Assembly: GCA_947165195.1 (NCBI GenBank)
Contig: CAMUZJ010000037.1
Span: 1 to 10,294 of the forward strand
Length of the DNA stretch: 10,294 bases
Reading direction: 5' to 3'
From: an uncultured Bacillota bacterium
GTDB taxonomy: Bacteria > Bacillota_I > Bacilli_A > RF39 > UBA660
Shown here: positions 1 to 5,863 of the stretch, in pieces
How the letters are laid out: the number at the start of each line of letters is the position of its first letter
How positions within the stretch are numbered: position 1 is the first letter of the stretch
Translations under genes and position numbers: made by a program
The notes under the pieces: model-generated
Seen by the model: the letters and a program-made list of their open reading frames with translations, nothing else
Databases searched by the model: none
Told to the model about the DNA's origin: nothing

Positions 1-1751
1 AAGAAAGAGCAAAAGTAGGAGTTAATTCTCTTACAATGGACTATGAATTAACACAAAAAGCCAATGAAAGAGCAAAAGAAATTGCCCTATACTTTTCCCA
101 TACAAGACCAGATGGGAACAATATAAAAGATACTTTAAAAGTAGATGGAGAAAATATCGCAGCTGGTCTTCCAACTGCTAAAGATACAGTCGATGATTGG
201 ATGGACTCTACTGGGCATAGAGAAAATATTTTAAACTCCTATTATAAGTCTATTGGAGTAGGCTCTTACACAACAGAAAATGGAATGATGTATTGGGTAC
301 AAGTTTTCTCTAGTAAGAAAGCAACTAATACAACCATAATGACTGGTAGTATTAAAAAGACAAATGAATTTGTAAAATATGATACAAAATACTTAAAAAA
401 TATCGTAATACAAGATTTAAAGACAATAAATAGAACCTTAAATATAGGAGAAAGTTACACAATTAAATCCTTTGGTATTCAAAACTCTGGATGGAAGAGT
501 GCAACCGTTTATACAACTATTAATAATACCAATGCTACCTTTAAAAGCTCAAATGAAAAAGTAGCAACCATCGACAAAAACGGTACCATAAAAGGAGTTG
601 CAGCCGGAGAAGTAGAAATTACTGTTACCTTTGCAGGAAAGTCTGCAACTTATAAAATAAAAGTATTATCCGAAGAAGATAAAATTACAAGAGTTAGTCT
701 AAATAAATCTTCCATCGATTTAAAAGTAGGGGAAGAAAAAGAATTAGTTGCAAAAGTCTATCCAGAATCAATTACTACAAACAACTTAATATGGACATCC
801 TCTAATGAAAAAGTAGTAACTGTAGATAAAAACGGTAAAGTAATAGCTCATTCTAAAGGAAGTGCAGATATTACAGTTACAACTTCTAATGGAAAATCTA
901 CTACTTGCTTTGTAAGAGTAGAAGAAGAAAATATTCCAATTACCGATATTTATTTAAAAGAATATATAACTAATTTATACGTAGGAGATAAAGCAACCAT
1001 TCAAGTCCAAGTAACACCTACCAATACAACAGAGACATTAAATTATACTTCTTTAAATTCTAAAGTGGTAAGCGTAGATAAATATGGAAATATAAAAGCA
1101 ATAGGGCAAGGGACAGCTGAAATAACAGTTTCCTCTAAGTATTTAAAAGAAGTTTTTTTAGTAACTGTTAAAAATAAAAAAGTAGAAGAAAAATTACCAG
1201 TAGAGGAAACTCATCCGAAAGAAGAGAATAAGCCAACTATCATACCAATAGAAAAAGTAGACTTAAACTATAGAGAAAAAACAATCAAAGTAGGAGAAAA
1301 ATTTAAATTACTTGCTAGTATTTCTCCAACTAATACAACAGAATCTACAAAAGTAAGCTTTGCTTGCTCTACTATAAACTGCTATAAAATTGCTTCCATT
1401 AGTTCCGATGGAGAAGTAGTAGGAGTAGCAGCCGGAGAAGTAGAAATTACTGCTTTTGTTGGAAGTAAAACCGCTACTTGTAAAGTAAAAGTAGAAGCAG
1501 TTAATGAAGTAGAAAGCATCTCTTTTCCAACTGTTCCATCTAATCTTCATCCAAATGAAGTAAGAAAAATAGATGTAGTAATCATGCCATGGACTGCAAA
1601 AGTTGCTAACTCTCTTACTTGGACAAGTAATAATGAAGAAGTAATTACAGTAAATAACGGTATTCTATTTACTCATTCTAAAGGTACAGCTGTGATTACC
1701 GTAACAGCAGCAAATGGAGTAAGTAACTCTATCACATTAACAGTAGATTAA
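1..1751 (+). CDS. CAP-domain (SCP/YkwD-like) secreted protein with five BIG2 repeats, 5' partial
   Basis: The reading frame is open from base 3, so the ATG at base 36 is internal and the true start, with any signal peptide, lies upstream of the window. The residues encoded before it (ERAKVGVNSLT) fit the first helix of a CAP domain. Other CAP hallmarks follow: the FSH histidine codon at 99, GENIAAG near 147, GHRENIL near 213 and YWVQVF near 289. Then come five BIG2-type immunoglobulin-like repeats at about 400-672, 682-921, 941-1170, 1249-1494 and 1506-1751, each with an S/N-x-K/E-V-x-x-V/I-x-x-x-G core and a final beta strand. A charged, Pro/Glu-rich linker (about 1177-1245) separates repeats 3 and 4. 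Repeat 4 carries extra cysteines. CAP proteins are extracellular and BIG2 repeats act in surface display or adhesion; the exact role here is unknown. There is no C-terminal anchor, so release or non-covalent wall binding is inferred. Confidence 0.9.
   Translation, partial: ERAKVGVNSLTMDYELTQKANERAKEIALYFSHTRPDGNNIKDTLKVDGENIAAGLPTAKDTVDDWMDSTGHRENILNSYYKSIGVGSYTTENGMMYWVQVFSSKKATNTTIMTGSIKKTNEFVKYDTKYLKNIVIQDLKTINRTLNIGESYTIKSFGIQNSGWKSATVYTTINNTNATFKSSNEKVATIDKNGTIKGVAAGEVEITVTFAGKSATYKIKVLSEEDKITRVSLNKSSIDLKVGEEKELVAKVYPESITTNNLIWTSSNEKVVTVDKNGKVIAHSKGSADITVTTSNGKSTTCFVRVEEENIPITDIYLKEYITNLYVGDKATIQVQVTPTNTTETLNYTSLNSKVVSVDKYGNIKAIGQGTAEITVSSKYLKEVFLVTVKNKKVEEKLPVEETHPKEENKPTIIPIEKVDLNYREKTIKVGEKFKLLASISPTNTTESTKVSFACSTINCYKIASISSDGEVVGVAAGEVEITAFVGSKTATCKVKVEAVNEVESISFPTVPSNLHPNEVRKIDVVIMPWTAKVANSLTWTSNNEEVITVNNGILFTHSKGTAVITVTAANGVSNSITLTVD
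594..624 (+). repeat. Copy 1 of a near-identical 31-nt segment in the BIG2 region
   Basis: This segment of BIG2 repeat 1 matches 1422-1452 in BIG2 repeat 4 with a single mismatch; the last 24 nt (601-624 and 1429-1452) are identical. It encodes GVAAGEVEIT in both. The rest of the two repeats is much more diverged. Confidence 0.85.
1422..1452 (+). repeat. Copy 2 of the 31-nt BIG2 segment
   Basis: This is the second copy of the segment at 594-624 and lies in BIG2 repeat 4. The near-identity at DNA level in otherwise diverged repeats suggests recent duplication or gene conversion; this is inference. Confidence 0.85.
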
Positions 1752-1754
1752 AAG

Positions 1755-1785
1755 TTCTAAGATAAATCTTAGAATTTTTCTTTTT
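1755..1785 (+). terminator. Intrinsic terminator after the CAP/BIG2 gene
   Basis: A perfect 8-bp stem (TTCTAAGA at 1755-1762, TCTTAGAA at 1767-1774) with a TAAA loop begins 4 nt after the stop codon. It is followed by TTTTT, C, TTTTT. The A residues before the stem can extend it by pairing with the T-run. Confidence 0.9.
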
Positions 1786-1791
1786 CCTCAA

Positions 1792-1820
1792 TTGACTAGA
1801 AGAATAAAACGTGTTACAGT
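1792..1820 (+). promoter_or_regulatory. Promoter with extended -10 for the 1849-2991 gene pair
   Basis: TTGACT (1792-1797) is separated by 17 bp from TACAGT (1815-1820), and TGT at 1812-1814 forms an extended -10 (TGn). Transcription should begin near 1827, giving a leader of about 22 nt before the ATG at 1849. The preceding terminator makes this a clean start of a new unit. A nominal TTG start at 1792 is simply this -35 box. Confidence 0.75.
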
Positions 1821-1848
1821 AAGGGCAATCAGTAGGGAAGAGGATTGC

Positions 1849-2616
1849 ATGAAGGAAGAACAAAAACGAAAAATCTATCGATTATTAGGAGCCGAAGTTT
1901 TTCAAAAAGTTGTATTTCAAGTAGAAAAATTAAAATATAAAATCATAGATAAGTATTTTCCTAATATAGGCGAATGGTATGAAAAACAACTAGATAAAAA
2001 ATATCAAAAAATAGTAAGAAAAGGAAAAGTAGAAAATGAAAAAGCATTACGAATAGAATATCAAAAAGAAAAACTGGCCTTTCGAAAAGAATTACATACA
2101 AAGAAAAATAGAAATTATCATTATGATGCTAATTATCCAATAAAGTTTATAACTTACTTAAAAAGAAATAAAAAACTTCATCAAAAAGGAATGATAAAAA
2201 ATATAGTAGTATCTCTTATTACCATAGGACTAGCTATCTTTTTTCCAAATTTAAATTCTTATCTAATAGCAGGAATTCTTAGCTATGAAGCAATTAGTTT
2301 CTTTGTTAACTTCCAATGTATCAATTTACAAAACTACAATCTTTGTAGATTTCAAAATAAGAAGATACAAAGCTATTTTACAAGAAAACAACAAAAAACA
2401 CAGGAAGAAAATATAAAAATATTGAGTGCTGGAATGAATCCAGTAGCAGAAGCAATTTATAAACAAGAACAGTTACCGAGTATTCAACAAGTAGTAGAAA
2501 ATATAAAAACAAAACAAGAAGCAAAACAATTATTAGAATATGCAAAAAAGCTACAAGAAAAACAAAAGCAAACCATCCATCCTCAAAAAACATACATAAA
2601 GAAAGGAACGAACTAA
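1849..2616 (+). CDS. Uncharacterised basic protein with central membrane hairpin
   Basis: I do not recognise this 255-aa protein. The start is the ATG at 1849, preceded by GAGG at 1840-1843 with 5-nt spacing; a nominal TTG at 1792 lies in the promoter and is rejected. Residues 1-114 are very rich in Lys, Glu, Gln and Tyr and look helical or coiled-coil. Residues of about 117-133 and 137-157 form two hydrophobic segments separated by a short PNLNS turn, suggesting a membrane hairpin with both long ends on the same, probably cytoplasmic, side because of their charge. Residues from about 165 to the end are again charged and Gln/Lys-rich and look helical. No signal peptide or catalytic motif is visible. 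The gene is the first of a two-gene unit, with the next start 4 nt after its stop. A membrane-anchored scaffold or stress-related role is possible but unsupported. Confidence 0.75.
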   Translation: MKEEQKRKIYRLLGAEVFQKVVFQVEKLKYKIIDKYFPNIGEWYEKQLDKKYQKIVRKGKVENEKALRIEYQKEKLAFRKELHTKKNRNYHYDANYPIKFITYLKRNKKLHQKGMIKNIVVSLITIGLAIFFPNLNSYLIAGILSYEAISFFVNFQCINLQNYNLCRFQNKKIQSYFTRKQQKTQEENIKILSAGMNPVAEAIYKQEQLPSIQQVVENIKTKQEAKQLLEYAKKLQEKQKQTIHPQKTYIKKGTN

Positions 2617-2619
2617 GAT

Positions 2620-2991
2620 ATGAATTTTTTTGACTATTTCAACAACTTATTTTCTGATGCTTTCCTATCAATGGGCTCATTAGGAAGCTCCGTTAGTACC
2701 TTACCAACGATGGGAATGTTGTCAGGAAGTGCAACAGTAGAAGCTGGATTTAAAACAATGAATAATGAAGAGTACTCTCTATCCGATACAGCAGGATGCC
2801 TTGTAACTTCCTTTGGAACAGCCGTATCCTTAAACGCTTTTCCATCCTATCTACATCCACAATATAAAGTAGCTATTACACAAGAATATATAGAATCCAT
2901 GAATGAAGAAGAACTATCTACCTTTATAGAATATCTAGAAAAAAAAGAAATAGAACTAGATGATACAGAAGAAAAAATATATCATTTATAA
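2620..2991 (+). CDS. Uncharacterised 123-aa protein with acidic C-terminus
   Basis: I do not recognise this protein. Its ATG lies 4 nt after the preceding stop, so it is probably co-translated with that gene. An AAAGGA at 2602-2607 could serve as ribosome binding site, although the spacing (12 nt) is long. The first 45 residues are rich in Ser, Gly, Met and Phe and of low complexity. A moderately hydrophobic stretch around residues 60-75 (GCLVTSFGTAVSL) is too weak to call a transmembrane helix. From about residue 85 the sequence becomes an acidic helix rich in Glu (MNEEELSTF and onward). No signal peptide or known motif is seen. Close coupling to the membrane-hairpin protein upstream suggests the two act together; this is inference from position only. 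Confidence 0.7.
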   Translation: MNFFDYFNNLFSDAFLSMGSLGSSVSTLPTMGMLSGSATVEAGFKTMNNEEYSLSDTAGCLVTSFGTAVSLNAFPSYLHPQYKVAITQEYIESMNEEELSTFIEYLEKKEIELDDTEEKIYHL

Positions 2992-3020
2992 AAATACTAG
3001 TAGTTAGATACAAAATCATG

Positions 3021-3026
3021 TATAAT
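3021..3026 (+). promoter_or_regulatory. Consensus -10 box of the hpt promoter
   Basis: TATAAT sits 22 nt before the hpt ATG at 3049. The expected -35 position (around 2997-3003) shows no good match, so the promoter may be weak or need help. The ATG at 3025 overlaps this -10 box and cannot be the translation start of a transcript made here. Confidence 0.55.
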
Positions 3027-3048
3027 GAATAAAAAAATGGAGGTAAGT

Positions 3049-3567
3049 ATGGAAAAACATCAAATAAAAGAATATATAAGTCATGAAAAAATACAAACGA
3101 AAGAATATGAGCTAGCAGAACAAATCAGTAAAGACTATCAAGGAAAAGATATCTACTTTATCTGTGTCCTAAAAGGAGCAAGTGTATTTGCAATTAACCT
3201 AGCCTTAAAAATAAAAGAAAATGTACATCTCGAATTTATTGAAGTATCTAGTTATGAAGGAATGGAAAGTACAGGAACTATTCAACTAAATAAAGATATT
3301 ACATCCTCAATAGAAGGAAAAGATGTAATCATCGTAGAAGATATTATCGATACAGGAAGAACATTAAATTACTTAAAAGAATATCTACTAACCAAAAATC
3401 CAAAAAGTTTGAAAATATGTACCTTAATAGATAAAAAAGAAAGAAGAGTAGTAGAATTAGAACCGGATTATAGCGGCTTTACTATAGAAGATAAATTTAT
3501 AGTAGGTTATGGCTTAGACTTAGATGAAGATTATAGAAATTTACCATATATTGGTATCATAGAATAA
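3049..3567 (+). CDS. hpt: Hypoxanthine phosphoribosyltransferase
   Basis: This cytoplasmic purine-salvage enzyme transfers the phosphoribosyl group of PRPP to hypoxanthine (and usually guanine), giving IMP or GMP. The start is the ATG at 3049, preceded by GGAGG at 3039-3043 with 5-nt spacing, giving 172 aa, about normal for bacterial Hpt. The upstream in-frame ATG at 3025 overlaps the -10 box. Visible hallmarks are the pyrophosphate-binding loop VLKGA (Lys near residue 42), the flexible-loop region VSSYEGMESTG, the PRPP-binding motif VEDIIDTGRT at residues 96-105 with the presumed catalytic base Asp101, and the purine-pocket segment DKFIVGYGLD followed by YRNLPYIG near the C-terminus. It is followed 13 nt later by the M20 hydrolase gene, probably in one transcript. 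In other Firmicutes hpt often sits near tilS and ftsH; that context is absent here. Confidence 0.95.
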   Translation: MEKHQIKEYISHEKIQTKEYELAEQISKDYQGKDIYFICVLKGASVFAINLALKIKENVHLEFIEVSSYEGMESTGTIQLNKDITSSIEGKDVIIVEDIIDTGRTLNYLKEYLLTKNPKSLKICTLIDKKERRVVELEPDYSGFTIEDKFIVGYGLDLDEDYRNLPYIGIIE

Positions 3568-3580
3568 TATAGGAGTTATT

Positions 3581-4612
3581 ATGGAAATAAAAGAAATATT
3601 AGAAAAATTAGTGGCTATTAATACCGTAGCTGATAAAGATAATAATAAATTATTTGACTTTGTAGAGTCTTTTTTAAAAGAATTAGGATTTATAACAGAA
3701 AAAAAAGAAAAATATTTAATAATGCGTTACGGGGATCATCCAAAATTAGGATTTGTAGGACATGCTGATACCGTAGAATATATTGATGGATGGAAGACAA
3801 ATCCTTTTGAATTGACAGAAAAAGATGGCTATTTATATGGATTAGGTAGTGTAGATATGAAAGGAGGAATAGCAAGTTTTTTATATGCACTACAAAAAAT
3901 AGATTTAAAAAGCTTACAATATGGAATCAAAGTATACATTACTTATAATGAAGAAAATGGTCTACAAGGAATTAAAGATATTGTAGCAAGTTTAGAAGAA
4001 TTTCCAGAATATATGATTATTGGAGAACCTACTAATAACGTAGCAATGACTGCTTGTAAAGGACTATTTACTGTAAATATTCATACAGATGGAATCAAAG
4101 TACATTCTAGTACGCCAGATAAAGGAAGAAGTGCTATATCGTCTATGATGAAGATTCTTACCGAATTAGAAGATTATTATCAGGAAACTATAAAAGTACA
4201 AAGAAATGAATTATATGAAGTACCATATACAACAATGAATATAGGTTTATTTAATGGAGGAAGTGCTTTTAACTCAGTTGCAAAAGAATGCTCTAGTTAT
4301 ATAGATTTTAGAGTAGTAGATAATAAACATATCGAAATGATAAAAGAAAAATTAACAGAGTTATGTAATAATAATTATGGTAGATATGAAGTAGGATTTG
4401 ATATTGAACCATTTGATAATGATGTAGAATTTATAAAAGAAAAAGCATCAGCTGGATTTATGACAGAAGCATCTTTTATTAAAGATAAAAAACGAATAAT
4501 TCTAGGAGTAGGGCCAGTAACAGCTCATGAAATTGATGAGCATGTAAGTATCGAAAGCTTAGAAAAATGTATTAAAGAGTATCGAGAAATAATAAACAAT
4601 GTTTGCATATAA
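3581..4612 (+). CDS. M20-family metallohydrolase (ArgE/DapE-like deacylase)
   Basis: This is a zinc-dependent amidohydrolase or peptidase of the M20 family; members include acetylornithine deacetylase, succinyl-diaminopimelate desuccinylase and LysK-type hydrolases. AGGAG at 3571-3575 precedes the ATG. The expected metal and catalytic residues are all present: His61 and Asp63 in GHADTV, Asp92 in GSVDMKGG, the Glu124-Glu125 pair in YNEENG, Glu149 in IGEPT, and His316 in TAHEIDEH. The dimerisation (lid) domain carries the conserved His175 in VHSSTP and a GR-SA motif. At 343 aa it is shorter than typical ArgE or DapE (about 375 aa) and nearer the LysK-like size. Substrate cannot be told from sequence alone: ArgE, DapE, LysK or a peptide hydrolase are all possible. 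It is probably co-transcribed with hpt, a link without an obvious metabolic reason. Confidence 0.88.
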   Translation: MEIKEILEKLVAINTVADKDNNKLFDFVESFLKELGFITEKKEKYLIMRYGDHPKLGFVGHADTVEYIDGWKTNPFELTEKDGYLYGLGSVDMKGGIASFLYALQKIDLKSLQYGIKVYITYNEENGLQGIKDIVASLEEFPEYMIIGEPTNNVAMTACKGLFTVNIHTDGIKVHSSTPDKGRSAISSMMKILTELEDYYQETIKVQRNELYEVPYTTMNIGLFNGGSAFNSVAKECSSYIDFRVVDNKHIEMIKEKLTELCNNNYGRYEVGFDIEPFDNDVEFIKEKASAGFMTEASFIKDKKRIILGVGPVTAHEIDEHVSIESLEKCIKEYREIINNVCI

Positions 4613-4629
4613 TAAAAATGAATCAAATT

Positions 4630-4666
4630 TACACGAATTACTTGAAATCAAAAAAAAATTAGTGTA
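4630..4666 (+). promoter_or_regulatory. Inverted repeat around the sortase-cassette promoter (candidate operator)
   Basis: TACACGAATT (4630-4639) and AATTAGTGTA (4657-4666) are inverted repeats with one mismatch in 10 bp. They bracket the -35 hexamer and run into the -10 hexamer. The placement suits a dimeric repressor or activator site; no regulator gene lies nearby. It could be chance in AT-rich DNA. Confidence 0.35.
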
Positions 4667-4670
4667 GAAT
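4642..4670 (+). promoter_or_regulatory. Promoter of the sortase cassette
   Basis: TTGAAA (4642-4647), a 17-bp spacer and TAGAAT (4665-4670) make a good housekeeping-type promoter. It predicts a transcript starting near 4677, about 22 nt before the ATG at 4699. The nominal ATG at 4669 overlaps the -10 box and is not usable from this promoter. Confidence 0.75.
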
Positions 4671-4698
4671 GAAATGTGTTAAGCAAGGAGGAAAAGGT

Positions 4699-5241
4699 AT
4701 GAAAAAAAATTTATTTGTTATTTTACTATTAGCAGTTGTAACATTAGCAGGAGTTACAAATGTATACGCTATGTCAGAAGCTGATTTAAAGGCAAAAGCT
4801 AGTCAAGATTATTATGTAAATGGAGTAAAAGCTGATGTACCAGCTAACTACATTAAATTACTTAATGATTATTTAGATGCTTTCAATGTATCAGAAGCTG
4901 ATTGTCAATATATAGCTGATCAAATAGATTACCTATATAGTGTAGCTCAAACAAAAAATATAACTAATGCAAAAGAAATGAGACAAAAAGCTTATGCAGA
5001 AGTAAAAACAGTTGCTTCTAACGTTTCTGCCAATACAAAAGTAAAAGTTACAGTAGAAGGAAATGGTGTAGTAGATTTAAAATACTATGATGATCCTAGT
5101 AAAACATTTAGAAAAATACAATTTACTGAAAATGGAGAAATCATTGCTAAAAATACTGGATCAGTAAGCCTATTATATGTTGCTGGAGTTGTATCTTTAT
5201 TAGGAGCAGGTTTACTTGTATACAGAATCAGAAAAGCCTAA
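4699..5241 (+). CDS. Small exported protein with C-terminal sorting-type signal, probable sortase substrate
   Basis: The start is the ATG at 4699, preceded by AAGGAGG at 4685-4691 with 7-nt spacing, giving 180 aa. Residues 1-24 form a signal peptide (MKKN, hydrophobic core, VYA before Met25). Residues 25 to about 110 are predicted helical, with a segment VSEADCQYIADQIDYLY. Residues of about 110-147 look like beta strands. The C-terminus has the three parts of a cell-wall sorting signal: a short motif AKNTGS at 150-155, a hydrophobic stretch at 158-175 and a basic tail RIRK at 176-179. The Leu-Pro of LPxTG is replaced by Ala-Lys while Thr-Gly-Ser is kept. The sortase gene starts inside the end of this gene, so wall anchoring or polymerisation by that enzyme is inferred. 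Alternatively it is just a membrane-anchored extracellular protein. I do not recognise the helical domain. Confidence 0.8.
   Translation: MKKNLFVILLLAVVTLAGVTNVYAMSEADLKAKASQDYYVNGVKADVPANYIKLLNDYLDAFNVSEADCQYIADQIDYLYSVAQTKNITNAKEMRQKAYAEVKTVASNVSANTKVKVTVEGNGVVDLKYYDDPSKTFRKIQFTENGEIIAKNTGSVSLLYVAGVVSLLGAGLLVYRIRKA
5202..5218 (+). promoter_or_regulatory. Ribosome binding site and TTG start of the sortase gene, inside the upstream gene
   Basis: AGGAG at 5202-5206 lies 9 nt before TTG 5216-5218. Both are embedded in codons for the C-terminal transmembrane segment of the preceding protein. No ATG occurs in frame before the sortase transmembrane segment, so this site decides the start. Confidence 0.65.
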
Positions 5242-5863
5242 TAGTAAAAATAGAATAAAGGCAATAATTAAAAACTTAATTATTGCTTTTTTCTTTACTT
5301 CTTTTATTATCTTTCTTCTAACATTAGGAGTAGGTGATAAAATTGATAAGTATTTATCCATGATAAATACTTTATCCGTAGGCAACGAAATAGGTAGTAA
5401 TGATAATGTAAGATTTGATTCTATTAAGAAAAAATTAACAAGTAGACCTAGTTGGGGAAGTAGATATGCAACCCTAAAAATACCTAGTATTGAAGTGGAA
5501 TTACCAGTATATCATGGGGATTTTCCAGAACAATTAAAAGATGGGGCAGGTCACTATGCAGGAAGCTATTTTCCAGGAGAGGGAGGTAGTATTATACTAG
5601 CAGCCCATAATAGTCATGGACTTTTTTATAACTTGCCACAAATAAAAATAGGAGATCAAGCAACCATAGAAACCATTTATGGAACATTTACTTATGAAGT
5701 GTATAAAACAGATATTGTAGATTACCGAGATAACAGTAAATTTCCAATACAAGAGGAAGAAGAAATCTTAATGCTATATACTTGTTATCCAGTAGATAAT
5801 GTTTGGTATGTAGATGATAGATTTGTTGCTTACTTAAAGTTAGTAGGTGATTTTGTTGAATAA
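5216..5863 (+). CDS. Sortase, class D-like transpeptidase
   Basis: Sortases cleave a C-terminal sorting motif between Thr and Gly and join the substrate to the peptidoglycan cross-bridge or to another protein at the outer membrane face. This 215-aa protein has a basic N-terminus, one transmembrane segment at about residues 19-38, a linker, and a sortase beta-barrel starting near residue 85 (ATLKIPSIEVELPV). The catalytic triad is visible: His131 in LAAHNSHG, Cys190 in LYTCYP and Arg202 in DDRFVAY. Size, single N-terminal anchor and the TLKIP-type entry fit class D best, though AAHN in place of the usual GHR is atypical and class assignment is tentative. The TTG start overlaps the putative substrate gene by 26 nt, and the gene overlaps the next one by 8 nt. 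Translation of the three should be coupled. Confidence 0.9.
   Translation: MYTESEKPNSKNRIKAIIKNLIIAFFFTSFIIFLLTLGVGDKIDKYLSMINTLSVGNEIGSNDNVRFDSIKKKLTSRPSWGSRYATLKIPSIEVELPVYHGDFPEQLKDGAGHYAGSYFPGEGGSIILAAHNSHGLFYNLPQIKIGDQATIETIYGTFTYEVYKTDIVDYRDNSKFPIQEEEEILMLYTCYPVDNVWYVDDRFVAYLKLVGDFVE

Noticed and set aside
36..38. ATG 36 as the start of the CAP/BIG2 protein
   Set aside because: The frame is open to base 3 and the residues before it fit the CAP fold, so this is an internal Met of a gene cut by the window edge.
1192..1245. LPVEET in the linker of the CAP/BIG2 protein as a sorting motif
   Set aside because: It is not LPxTG, is followed by two more BIG2 repeats, and has no hydrophobic stretch or basic tail after it.
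1308..1550. Minus-strand ORF of 80 codons
   Set aside because: It lies wholly inside the BIG2 coding region, has low-complexity aromatic and Ser-rich content, and lacks a ribosome binding site; it is a shadow of the + strand gene. The same holds for minus-strand ORFs at 2378-2593, 3690-3890, 8788-8988, 9303-9539 and 9711-9971.
400..1751. Repeated sequence as a possible CRISPR or tandem DNA array
   Set aside because: The periodicity comes from protein domain repeats in a continuous reading frame; there are no uniform repeats with unique spacers.
3025..3048. ATG 3025 as the hpt start
   Set aside because: It overlaps the TATAAT box and lacks a ribosome binding site, while GGAGG is ideally placed for ATG 3049.
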